From: Mnemiopsis leidyi
Lineage: Eukaryota > Ctenophora > Tentaculata > Lobata > Bolinopsidae
Assembly (NCBI GenBank): GCA_000226015.1
Contig: JH154313.1
Coordinates: 313,487 to 359,843, forward strand
Direction of reading: 5' to 3'
DNA: 46,357 nt
The position numbers and the translations under genes were made by a program. Under the pieces are notes generated by a model that was not told the origin of the DNA, searched no databases, and saw only the letters and a list, made by a program, of their open reading frames with translations. Positions 24,393-43,800 of the stretch are shown piece by piece. The first letter of the stretch is position 1. Each line of letters begins with the position of its first letter.

Positions 24393-26141
24393 AAAAGTTC
24401 ATAGCGTTTAATCCGTTATTAAACTCGAATAATGGTCTAGATATTCAAATAGTGATTTAAAATCGACTCAAAATAAATGGAAACATATTGGGATTATGTT
24501 TGCACTTATCGAGAGAGGTTTACGATGTATTCTTCAATGTAATTTTTACCGAGCCGAGTGAGAAGTAATTTCATACGCAGTTAAAGATCACTTAAAATTA
24601 AGCTTACTTTAAGTATTGACAGAAAATCTTAACCGGAATATAGAAATTTACGGTTTAAAATGAATTTTCGGGTAGAAAAAGGTCTTCAGTAAGTGAAAAT
24701 GACCTGTGAATCGAAAATTCTAGAGCTGGAAATTTTGTGGGGCTGGAGCCTGGAATCTTATTTTGATTACAGGCAAATTTTGTTAATTTTCTTTGATTGG
24801 ACTATTGATCGGGGACAAAATTAAGCTGGCCCTGGGTTTGTGTGAATTTATCTGTGGCCGTCGTGGGGATTCCAATTAACTAATTTTAGCAAAGGCGTAA
24901 ACTTGGCCGGAATAATTAAAAACTTCTCCAACACTGGAATATTTTTCGGACAAATTTCTACACCAACTCTGAGCTAAAATTAATCTCAAAAAAGTAATTT
25001 TCCATAAAATTAGAAACAATAAAAAGCGAGATTGAACTCTATTGCCAAATTGCTTCTAAGGCCATAAAACAATTCCGTCACCTAGAGGCTGAATCTAAGT
25101 ATAGAATTTCCGAGGTAATAGTATGCACTGCGTAATTAGCTCTAAAAAGTCAATTTTTCATAAAAGTTCCTTCCGTGAGAAAAATCCAGATCCTGCGTTT
25201 TGGGCGGATACAAAAGTACCGCAACTCCCTGAAAGCAGTTTTTATCGACTATTCGTAACTTGGCCCCACTGCCCGAGTTACTCAATGCAACGTTTCACAA
25301 AGTTCTGGCCTAAAGTTCTTGATACTACAAAAGCTCAGAACCCGGAAAAATCCTTTTTTTATCTATGTCTTAATCTAAAGAGAACACTTGCAATGGATAT
25401 ATTTTTTATGATAGACTTATTTTTATGTTATATTGACAATTCATCGTATGTACTTCTCAATTCTCAGCAAATTAATTATTCAGTTCGATACGCAACTGTT
25501 TGCTTTTTTCTCCGAATTCCCAATTTTTGTCCTACAATTTACAAAGGCCCCCTCCTATTAGTTCTCCTCTCGGCATTATCTCCTATGTCAATAGTATCGT
25601 GCTCCATAAAATTCAGATTTCACTAAGGGCTTAGTTCCGCTATCTGTTCACCAGATGATTACCTTATGTAAACTCTCAAGAAGTCGACCGTCAAAGGGAT
25701 TTTTGTCTCTTAGAGCATGTGAGAACTAGTCACCTCACAGAAACGTGCAGTATTTAACTACATACCTCTAAAATTCAGGACCCAGCTGTTGTCAAGAAAT
25801 TGCACTAAAATCAGCCAACAAAACTCCGTGTGACTTCACGCATTACAGAGCGAAATAGACCGAGATAAAGATATAACCACGGCAGGTGGCCGGTAAATTA
25901 AATAGCGAAATAACACCGCACCCGTCCATTCACTCTCTATCTAGCTGCCTTGAAAAATCGTTTACTTAGTTTGTAACATAAAAATTAGCTCTTTAAAGAT
26001 CAGTGCTTTGTCTGATTGCATACAGACTCCAATATATCATATTTTTGATTTATTACTTATTATCTAATTGATTTGTACATTCAAAAGTGAGCCCTGCCTT
26101 TGCAACAACATACACATCTCTATACGCTCTAGACAGCTGGG
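24393..26141. other. Non-coding spacer between two module Y genes
   Basis: No exon of the neighbouring families is seen here. A 167-codon open frame at 25123-25626 (+) resembles no family I know and has no splice or promoter context that would support it. The text around 24740-25700 looks like diffuse repeat-derived sequence. Confidence 0.4.
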
Positions 26142-27388
26142 ATGCAAGCACTTTTCTTGCTTCTCTTTCAGTTGGTCCTATCCACTGAAGGTAGGTTCTG
26201 TGGCGGTTTTGACGGATTGACTTCTTTTAGTTGTTATGGTAAACTAGTTAATGGATGAAATATTGTCATACCAATCAGTTGGAAGATTGAAGATCGATAA
26301 TTCTCGGACGGTTTCCGAATGACCGTAACTGACTTGATTAATAAATTTCGCAAATTTATTAAATTTGCTTTGCAGAAACTCTGGATTATGAGCAAGTGAA
26401 CCACGGAACAAAAGCGGCTTTTACCACATCCTGTAATTTGACGGTCATGTCGACATTAGCATCAGGTAGATCTGAAAATAGCTGGGATGGAGACGTTCAG
26501 TTCTTAGCGGGTGATAACTCAATCTTAGATATTGGACTTCACCCAGAGCTTCAACGATTAGCCGTGAAAAATGAGGTGTTTGAAAGAGGAAGTGAAGACT
26601 GGGGATATCACTGGGTCGATGAAGAATATCCTAATGTTAACAAGGATCTTGAGATGGAATACACCTTTGACTTTGATGTTAGCAACCGGACTCTCGTTCT
26701 CACGTGTGAAGGAGAGGTTAGTACTTAGTACACAGGTGTACACTGCACACTCTCATATTGTACACTGTACACTCTCATATTGCTTCCTATGTCAATCAAA
26801 ACTCCAGGTCAATGATATCTAGCAACCTCAACAACAAACTAGGGGGATAAGATGACCACGATATCAGGGTGCCTCCCCCTCCCTTACTGAGTGGTTTCTT
26901 TTTCAGAGTTCCTGGATTTTGATTGAGATACCAATTACCATTCAATGAGTTGACCAAAAACGTAGACGAGTTTTTAAACAGTATCGATGAAATCGCATTC
27001 AATCTACAAGGAAACAAGGACCATGAACAAGTTTTGAACACAATTAGGTATTCAAAGAGCTGTAGTAGTTCAGGTAAATATTGTCTACTGATGATACCAT
27101 GATTTTATTTAGCTAGCTTTTAATTTACCTAAAATTTTTTCACGAAACATGACATTTGAACTCTTAGAACTTGGAAATGCCAAATCTGAGACATTTCTAT
27201 TTCTTGTACAGGACAGTGTGGCGACTTTAACTCAGCCTGGGATCACGTGATACGTGACGTCACACAGCCAATACAACACAACGAGTCTGTACAGATAAAA
27301 TGTAAACATCGATATGTCAACTTGGGGGAGAGATACTCAACTTGCAAAGATGGCACCTTAGTGCCAGACCCGGAATGCAGAAAAGCAG
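26142..27388 (+). pseudogene. Second module Y gene, probably frameshifted
   Basis: Signal peptide exon 26142-26190 (MQALFLLLFQLVLSTE, donor G|GTAGGT), module Y exon 26376-26716 (SENSWDGDVQFLAGD, GLHPELQRLAV, YTFDFDV, LVLTCEG; donor GAG|GTTAGT), second half 26907-27073, and sushi-like exon 27212-27388 (GQCGDFNSAWDHVIRDVTQP to STCKDGTLVPDPECRKA). Phases match the gene at 23162. In the second half, an extra 7 bp of ATTACCA-like sequence at about 26930 interrupts the IEIPF segment and shifts the frame; the rest of the exon is open in the shifted frame. An alternative acceptor might avoid this, but I could not find one that keeps all phases. It is a recent copy that is either disabled or misassembled. 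Confidence 0.6.
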
Positions 27389-28471
27389 GTAAAGTATACG
27401 CAGCAAAAAGAGTCTAGCATTGATGGTAAAAATAAGTAGATATTCAAGCAAAATCTAAATAAATGAATATTTTAATATATTTTAATTTAAATATGGATAT
27501 GTGCAAATCGTAATTGGGATTATGATTTGCACAATTTTTTATGTTGCGATGGTGAAACTGAAACCTACTACTTTAGCACTTGTGCTATAATAGTGGTAGA
27601 ATAACAAACTTTGTGTCCGAAAAAAGCTATACAAGTATTTAATTTGGTATTCAATACACGTGAAATTCAGGGAGTCTACAGTTTCTCGAAAATAAGTAAG
27701 TAAACAACACTTCTGCATCCATTATTGGTCAACAATTTGCATTGATTGCAATAGAATTTCATCATCATTTGCCTTGAATAAAATATTAATCAAGCATGAT
27801 GACTATTAATACACCTTTAGCCGCATTAGTTAAAATAATTGTACTATTTTTCAGCATGATGGTCCGACAATAAAAATCACCAGTCTTCCCTAGCGTGGAG
27901 TGAAAATGTATAAATACCATCACAAAAACTGCGTAGAATTTTGCCTAGAATGTGCCAGAATTTAATACTATGAGACTTAATGTTTCTATAACTTGATTGT
28001 TTTGTTTGATTGCATTGGGGACTTCGTGTTGTTGGTTTTAAAAGCTACGGATACCTATTTGGCTGATTTTAAGCCTTGAATTATTAAGAAACTTTCTTAT
28101 TTTTGCATTTTGTATGTATTTAATTTTTGCCGTCAGGCTATCAGATCTAGGTACATATAACCAAAGTGTATAGCTTTAAACTCAAAAACGGGTGGATAAA
28201 GTAAATGTTTGTGAACTGTGTGATTGACTCAACTAATACCGGGTCCAGTAAATAATTAATTTATTGAATAGTAGTGTCGGTGAAATAACAACATGTCCAA
28301 TATGTAATTGAATTTAAAACGCTTTAAATTCGATTTAAATTCCTAATAAAATATTCGGTCAATACATGCGAACAACAACTTAACATATTGACAATTAGAT
28401 ACACATAAACCAAATAAAGTAACTAACAAACTAAATACCTGACGGCTGACATACTCAAACAGAGTAAAACT

Positions 28472-28538
28472 CAAACAAACAAACAAACAAACAAACAAAC
28501 AAACAAACAAACAAACAAACAAACAAACAAACAAACAA
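28472..28538. repeat. (CAAA)n microsatellite
   Basis: About 16 copies of a CAAA unit lie 60 bp from the donor of Tec exon 11, on the intron side. The translated frame on the minus strand is a simple CLFV repeat and is not a gene. Confidence 0.97.
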
Positions 28539-28546
28539 GATGACTA

Positions 28547-36186
<7,640 letters not shown>

Positions 36187-38377
36187 GGCAATCAGTAATG
36201 GAAAGATTAGCCATTCCCTGTTACATTCGTGCTCATCTCTTGAATAGAATCGTAGGGTTACTTATTATGGACATCAAATTTTTTAAAAATAAAGATAGAA
36301 AATTCAATTTAGTGTCCAAATTTTTTAGCATCATGACAAAGCTTGACACATTGTGGTACCTTGTTTTTCACGTGCATCAAATGCTTGGAATGTTGTAATT
36401 GCATTTAAGCAGTTGTTCTACTCTAATATGCTATGAAGAAGTAAGCCTGTTTTATGCAATCTCTACAAACTCTATGTCTGTGCTGAAAAATAGTCAAATA
36501 AATCAACTGATATATCATTACAATCCCACATGGTTTTAGGTGAGTGGGTAGGTAGGTAAATTTGGTGGTGTCTGGTGTAACAAAGGCAATCATGCGTTAA
36601 ACTCCGCAAGACGATAGTAACAACGTGAACAAGCTTGTGAGGCTGCTCCTACGTAAAGTATTTACATGGTGTTAGGGTTAAGGTATGCTACATTTGGTTG
36701 CAAAATAACTATAAATTGCAGTCGTTTGTGGACCTACACCACCTGATGTGCTGAAAATGAGTGGACAGAAGGAGTCTTTCTCTATCTGAATTATTCTCTC
36801 TCATACTTCACTTTCTTCTCCAGTGGCCTAACAAGGCCGTCATAAGGGGGCCCAAAATCGTAAGGGACAATTTTGCAAGATTAACTGTGCGACTAGCAAA
36901 ATTGCGTGTTCGGTTTGATAACTTCACTATTTTTTCGGCCATATTTTTCCAAATAGCTCCTAGTAAGCCCTTATACCAGGGGCGCCATTTGGGGGCACCC
37001 TTTTACTGCCGAGGGGCGCCATATTGGCTACAGCTACAACGTTACACCACTGTGGCCACCAGAGGTGGCTGGTTATAGCAAACCTCTATCACCCTAGAGT
37101 TGTATGCGGCTACAGTGCGCACTCTCTTGGCCCTTTTGACACATTTTATTCAATTCCCTTTGAATGAGGGTCAGTCGAAGTCAGACAAGCTGCTTTTATC
37201 TGTTTTTTTAGATTAATAACCTACTGTTGCAGCCATCACACACTCTCACGCTTTTCTAGCCTGGCGACCAGAAATTCTAGACATCATAAAGGGTTAAGTA
37301 CAGTTACTTCGAGCTTAATTTCCTAATGGTTGCTAAGCCAACATAGCCCTGTGGCTCAAGCTGCACAGGCCTTATCTGGATGCACACAGGGTGAGCTTTT
37401 GCAACTCTTGCAGCTCAAAGCTGAAAGTTTTGTTAAAACGGTAGACGGCTATAATATTTACCTGGATTGATGGATTGGGATCAGAAGGTGTGGTTCTAAC
37501 GACCCTCATTACAAAATAGACATTATACGAAGTAAATCAAAAAAATCCTTAAAATTCAATAAGTATATTTGCTGGTTAGATTACAAAAACAATTAAATAC
37601 ATTCAATAAAATTCAACCCTTTCTGAGAAATAGTTTGAAAACAGTACGAAGACTATCCAGTCTTGTATATGGTATAGAAAGCAGTAAGCCTCGTGGGCAC
37701 CTGCTTAGCACTATCTAATTATTCCACGCACACCCAAAACAAACAGTTTCACACTTGTTTAGATAAGATTAAGAACACTCAGCCATTGCCATAAGAACTG
37801 AATATCTGTCCCTCCTTTATATAAAATTTCTTGTCAGACTCTGCCATAGCTCTTGCTTTCATGTTAGTAATCAGCACCTTTCAGACTTCCCGCTGCTCGA
37901 TAGTTCTATCAGGACTCAAAGTTCTGTCCCTTCAACAGCAATGTGAGGTTAATATATGGTAGATGGCCTTATCCTAGACACCTCCCAACTCCCCACGTAT
38001 GGATTGTATTGTTAAGTTAGATGTCCAATGTACAACTTAAGCAACCCACCCTAATATTAGTTATTGCCACTTCGTAAACATTTTGATAGCAAAAGTTTTA
38101 TTTATTCTTTGCCTAATCAGCAATTAAGTGAATTTAACTTTAGTTATCTGACAATGCTGTGTCTACATTTGAGAAATTAAATTCTAGATATAATATTATA
38201 GATTATTGAGAGTCTGACTCTGATTTTTAATAATTGAGCTGATATGCTTGCGCATGTGTTATATATTTATTCATTAACTTATTCATTTTGATTAGCTTAT
38301 CTAGATAATATATTATGTGTGATATAAAATCTTTGTTTACTATACCTATATGTTATTGGAATCATATTGTTACAATA
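36187..38377. other. Tec 5' flank; repeats but no recognised gene
   Basis: The Tec promoter and any 5' UTR exons should lie here. A possible non-coding first exon ends at a CAG|GTAAAT donor at about 37463/37462 (minus strand), and a possible acceptor (TAACAG) lies near 36220. Both are guesses. A fragment of the 14.8-kb repeat lies at 36538-36600, and the frame at 36761-37078 is not recognised. Confidence 0.35.
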
Positions 38378-38471
38378 GTGGATGCTTGAGGCGGTGCCAA
38401 GCACCGGTCACTCTCAAATCTAACGATAAGCAGTGCCCTTCGGCACTTGTCTCACTGCCTCAAGCATCCAC
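38378..38471. mobile_element. 94-bp inverted-repeat element (MITE-like)
   Basis: Perfect 15-bp terminal inverted repeats GTGGATGCTTGAGGC (38378-38392) and its complement (38457-38471) enclose a centre with further inverted words (GTGCCAAGCACC, GTGCCCTTCGGCAC). No coding capacity. Flanking target duplication is not obvious. Confidence 0.7.
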
Positions 38472-39208
38472 ATGAATCATGAATAGAATCTATCTTTATA
38501 TCGTATATGTAAATTGTGCCGTAAAATTTAATAAATTGTTTCACTAATAAATTGTTTTACTAAAAAACACAATTTACTGACACATGATAGCCTCAGTTTT
38601 TGTAGGTTGATAACCTACTGTCGCGGCCATCACGCGCTCTCACGCATTTCTGGAAATTTTAGACGCGCATCGCCCGTTGACTCAGTTTGCGAGTGTTAGC
38701 CAAGATCTGATCTATGATCAAGGACTAGGAGCTTGAGAGGTGGACTTTCACTGGGCGAATAGAGGTAAAAGTCTTTTTCTAACCAAGTGGTTGTGAGCTT
38801 CATGAACTTTCGATTTCTGGCCAATTTCCTTTAACATTTAACACCTCGCTGATTTTGTCACCTAACCAGGTAGGTGGCGCGCGCAAAAGGGCTTTGGTTA
38901 GAGCAAGCTGATTTTAACTTAGACTTTAGCTCTTCGCCCTACTCATCTAGCAGACCAAAGACAAGGTACGATTGCGGTTACGGTTTTTTCTGCAACTACG
39001 GTCTTTCACCTAACCAGGTGTTACGCGCGCAGCAAAAGGGCTCACAAAAGGGCTAGGCTTGGAGCAAATATCTGTCTCACATTCTAACGCAAGGATGCAG
39101 GAGAGCAGCAAGCTAGGCAACAACAGCAAGGCTAGGCAACGTCTTGCAAGGCTATTCTGGTTTAAATTTAGCAACCATCACGCGCTCTTACGCATAGGCG
39201 TTGTAGGT

Positions 39209-39356
39209 TTGACGAGATGATATCCGTCTAACGAAACGAGGAGAGCAGAAAACTACGAGCCGCGCGCGGGTCGGGTAACACCTCGACAATTGTAGGTTGA
39301 TAACATGTCGAGGTGTTACCCGACCCGCTCGCGGCTCGTAGTTATCATCTCGTCAA
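39209..39356. repeat. Long GC-rich hairpin (37-bp arms, one mismatch)
   Basis: Arms 39252-39288 and 39306-39342 are complementary over 37 nt with a single mismatch around a loop of about 17 nt. An outer pair, TTGACGAGATGATA and its complement at 39343-39356, extends the palindrome, with about 29 extra bases on the left side. It is MITE-like or a recombination-made palindrome. Confidence 0.85.
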
Positions 39357-39487
39357 GTTGATAACCTACTCACTACTGTCGCGGCCATCACGCGCTCTCA
39401 CGCATTTCTAGCCTAGAAGAAATTCTAGACGCGCATCGCCCGTTAACATAGGCGTTCTAACGAAACGTTCAGGTTTGAAAGTGTAAC

Positions 39488-39538
39488 TTGACGAGATTAT
39501 ATCCGCAGCGAGACGGTAGACGGATATAATCTCGTCAA
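39488..39538. repeat. Short perfect hairpin, 18-bp arms
   Basis: TTGACGAGATTATATCCG (39488-39505) pairs perfectly with 39521-39538 across a 15-nt loop. The outer word TTGACGAGAT.ATATCCG is also found at 39209-39226, so this hairpin and the larger one share an end sequence. Confidence 0.85.
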
Positions 39539-39539
39539 C

Positions 39540-40869
39540 GACAAAGTGTAACCGATTTGGTTTTTTATGAAAACTAAACAAAAATACACTTGTATTGTTT
39601 GTGCCATTAAAACCAGTTAATCATTATATTCATATGATATTTAAAGACATTAACACAAATTCACAACGTCATATATTCAAGGGAAAAAGCGTGCAATACA
39701 ATATAACAGAGCAAGATCAAATAAAATAGAATTTCGTAAGTCCGACCGATTCATTTTTCAAAGGTTTCACCAAAGCTATAAAACAACACATTTAACATCT
39801 CATTTCAAAAACTTCGTCTTATATTTTATAGCATTCCATGGATGATGTGGTCAATATAAGTACAACGTGACATGTTATCGCGAAATTAATTGATCGATAT
39901 TTTGTCCTTCGCTAATTGGTTATTTGCTATCACGTGGTACAGATAAGTCACTTTTACCCACAACATACTTTATCCATCTCTTTAACAATATAGAAATCAA
40001 TAACATATTTTGTAAATATTATGAAAAATGACGATAACGCTGTTGAAATTGCATTTTGAATACAGATAAGACCTTTGAATTGCAATAAAATTAAACCATA
40101 CAGTATTATATATACTTAGCCACTACTTTTAACACTAAAACAGAATTGTCTTGATTAAAAAGTTGTGTACATTGAAAATGAGCAAACACTTCTATATAAG
40201 ATGATGAAGAATTTTGTCATGAAATTAATACCCTAAAAATTATTAAATTAGTAGCCATGGAACATGGTATATCTTGTCAACTAAGTATATCGCGTCAATT
40301 CCTAATTTCACAATGAATATCACAAAAAGAACTGAACAGTAACTTAATACATAAGAACAATGTTAACACACGCGAGGTGCCATATAACCGCGGCTAGCAG
40401 TCAAAGTTACGATTAAAAATAAACTCCATTACAAACTCTTCGATTTAATACCATCCAATAGCCATGGTCACGTGGGTTAGGTTTACAGTTGTAAAGTTCA
40501 TGTCCATGGTAACTAGAACCGCCTCACTTAATAACGACTTTATACTATCCAGTATATTAGCAGCCTAACTTTATTTACTAAATCAAGTCAAGGTCTCCGA
40601 CGAAATCGTTAAGATTACCAACTTTTATAACCATATTAGGGTGTTTTCACGACGATAGTCAGACTTAGATCCAGTGTTAACCCAACATTTTCACACTATT
40701 ACAGAACTTGACTAAGCTGATGATTGGAATCGAACAGCAGTCCATCCAATCCTAACCACGACTATTGCAGATATGTCAAGTCTTTTTCTACCACAAGAGG
40801 AAGTGAGTTGTACTGTATTCAAGAGAACTGGACTATCAAGGGCACGATTAGAAGAGAAGAGATTTTCGT
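39540..40869. other. AGFG 3' flank, AT-rich, no gene seen
   Basis: This holds the 3' UTR of the minus-strand AGFG gene and intergenic DNA. I recognise no exon, RNA gene or element in it. Confidence 0.4.
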
Positions 40870-43800
40870 TCAAGTGAAGGGGTTGGTCGGTTGTTGACTT
40901 GCCGTAGCCATCTGAAATGATGTCAGTAGATATATCGTAGATTGAGCTTGCTGCTTGATCATTGAATTGATCAATGTTTAAAAAGTAGATGTATGTTTGT
41001 CGTCTTATCTGAAACAACCTGATACATTAGTAGGCTATTTAAGGCTTCCAGCCTAGGTCAGCACAAAAATCATGTATAACATAGACAAGACTACATGTCA
41101 AGTGTCAACCTAAATACACACCATAAAGGGGTTATGGGACTGACTCTGCATTGCGAACATATTTGTCTGCATTCCGGGCTGAGTAGCCATCTGCAAAATG
41201 TAAAACTAAATCTTCACGTACAAGACTGTGAAATATAGAATAGTATTTCTGAGGAGGTATCTCAAATTTTAAACCTCATTTCTCTCCAGCCTATGTTTTG
41301 GGGGTCCATTTGACCATATGGAAGTAATAACCTTCCGAGAACTAAAGCAGGGCCAGTAAATTTTGAAAAATAAGGTTTAAAATCTTCTAAACTTCGAGAC
41401 ACCTCCCCCAAAAATATCTTTCTCTATAGCGAAACAAGAATTCGGGAAGATGTTTAACCAGTGCAGGGCAGCAACTGACAATATATACTGAAACAAAAAA
41501 TTTCTATTTCATATGCTATTGTCTCAATAAAGCTAGATAGATAACAAACAGAAAATTTGGCACCAACCTGGGCGGCAAACATCTGCTGCTGAGCGATAAG
41601 CTGCTGCTGCTGAGCAAACTGCTGCTGAGTAAACTGCTGCTGAGTAAACTGTTGCTGAGTAAACTGAGGAGCAAACTGCGATGACTGAGTCACAGCAAAC
41701 TGGTTCGGTACGCTGACTTGGTTTTGTCCGTACATCTGGTAGTGAGGATCGTATGTTCCCACGGAGTTAGCGGCGGGAAAGTTCCCGAATGGAGCCTGGC
41801 TGGGGGAGCCTTGTTGCATTCCCGTGCTAAGGATACTGGAGTTGTTCACCACGGATACTCCCCCTTGTCCTTGAGTTTGTTGGAAACCGTTGGAGTTACC
41901 CCATCCACCTGGACACAGTGCGATATTTTAACTTTGGGGAAATTTTAAGAATAGCATTTCAAACACAAGAAAAGTTTATTTTCAAGAGTCTTATCAAAAT
42001 TTTCCACACAACTAGCTTGTTTATGGACCAAAAGATCATCGTCTTCGCTCGTTTGTCAAAATATGACCTTTCGAGTGCCACGCTTTTGGCAAAAAGCTGT
42101 TCATCCATTGCGAAGAGGCACTATTTTACATAATTGTGTCTTTACATTTGGATGATACAAGTTGAATGCGATTCCAACAATTAAATACTCAACCTTAAAC
42201 ATATTAATGCTCAGTTCTGGTGCTTCAGGGCCGTATCTCAAAAAGAAGACACGAAAGCCGTTTCATAAGCTCACTGTTTCAGCAAAACTTAAATACGTAT
42301 TTTTTCATCAATTAAGAGGCGATATCTCAAAAACAAGTATGGTCTTATTTTTAGCTCAGTTTTATGATAAAATTGAGTTATTGATGAATACAGTACCTTT
42401 TATAATAAAGAGGACGATGAATGTCGTGACATGATCATTTTGTTGTTACAACAAGTGAAAATCGCAGTTAATCTAGATAAACTGCGATTTTCACTTGTTG
42501 AAACAACAAAATGATCATCACGACATTCATCATCCCCTTTATCATAACAGTTTTAAAGAAGGCCATATTTACCACACAATACAGGACTTACCTTGAAAAA
42601 ACTTCAGTATGGTAATAAAGACAGGACCTACCTTGCAAAAACTTCAGTAGGGTAATAAAGACAGGATCTACCTTGCAAAAACTTCAGTAGGGTAATAAAG
42701 ACAGGACCTACCTTGCAAAAACTTCAGTAGGGTAATAAAGACAGGACCTACCTTGCAAAAACTTCAGTAGGGTAATAAAGACAGGACCTACCTTGCAAAA
42801 ACTTCAGTAGGGTAATAAAGACAGGACCTACCTTGCAAAAACTTCAGTAGGGTAATAAAGACAGGACCTACCTTGCAAAAACGGATTGCTGGTTGAAGCT
42901 GGTTGGGACATGGATTGACTTGCAAATGTAGATGTGGGGTACTGTTGAGGAGGTTCTGCAGACTGAAATTATCTGTTTTAACAGAATGTCTCTACAACAG
43001 TTAAATTTGTCGGTAGCCCTAGTAGCAGTAACCTCCCAATAGGTTAAGGTGAGGTAGGAATTTTAATTTAACTGTATCTGAGCATGATTTCTGATTTTCT
43101 GAAAACCTGTCAAATATGAATAATCTAAGAAAAACTTCAAACATACGCTAGCCTGTGCGAAGGGGTTGGTCTCAGTAGTCGAGGAAGAGAAGGTCAGGGA
43201 GCGCAAGGTGTTGTCCAGATCGGCCAGAGCTGCGTATCTGTCTGCTTCAGCTTTTACTTGTGCGGCTGCTTCTGAAATGTCTTGTCTTTAGGAGGTGAGC
43301 TTACATTTCAATGTGTTGTTAACATAGGCAACCATGCTCTGTAACTGCGACTTGTTTGATCAGGCAATAGAGAATTAAACAACGAATATTATGAGCAAAA
43401 ATTGTTTAATTTTTACGTCTTTTTAACTTAACAAGAGTTTGCTTTTCATTAGAATTCAGAAGTATATCAAAGATATCAACACTCACTAGGGGGACTAGTT
43501 TTGGGTTGGTTTGGATTTTGTGGCTGAAGAACTGCTGCTGACACTGCGAACTGAGAAGTAGGAGTAGGGGCTGTGCTGCTCCCACTTGACAAAGCAAACG
43601 CGTCAAAGTTAGCAAAGTTTTGTGAGGATGACGCGGGCATGGAGCTCTGGAAGGGATCTGCCGCACCTCCACCTGATCAGTGTTAGATTAATACTACTTC
43701 AGGGGACAAAATTGAATAACAACCTAATGGTGGGACAGAATTTGAGCATTCTAAACGAATGTAACAAAATTAATATTCATAATCGGAAAACTGCACATAA

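Larger units (their letters stand above)
37205..39445. repeat. Dispersed repeat of about 85 bp, three or four copies
   Basis: Copies at about 37210-37300, 38605-38690 and 39352-39445 share GATAACCTACTGTCGCGGCC, then ATCACGCGCTCTCACGCATT and TTCTAGACGCGCATCGCCCG. A partial copy lies near 39175-39205. The first copy is more diverged. The units are GC-rich compared with their surroundings, and the last two carry more CpG. A second repeated block, CACCTAACCAGGT plus GCGCGC plus AAAAGGGCT, occurs at about 38858-38895 and 39008-39050. Confidence 0.85.

Noticed and set aside
25123-25626. 167-codon ORF on the plus strand
   Set aside because: The longest plain ORF in the window, but with no recognised domain, no signal peptide and no relation to neighbouring exons; kept only as a note.
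28343-28534. Frame encoding repeated CLFV on the minus strand
   Set aside because: It is the translation of the (CAAA)n microsatellite.
36761-37078. 105-codon ORF on the plus strand with KPLYQGRHLG
   Set aside because: It overlaps repeat-like sequence (GGGGCGCCAT repeated) and has no recognised domain.
41918-42434. Plus-strand frames in the AGFG intron
   Set aside because: They lie opposite AGFG intron and partly inside the hairpin element; no splice or domain evidence.
42581-42880. Regular 40-bp direct repeats resembling a CRISPR array
   Set aside because: There are no unique spacers, the repeats are contiguous, and the locus is a eukaryotic splice-donor region.
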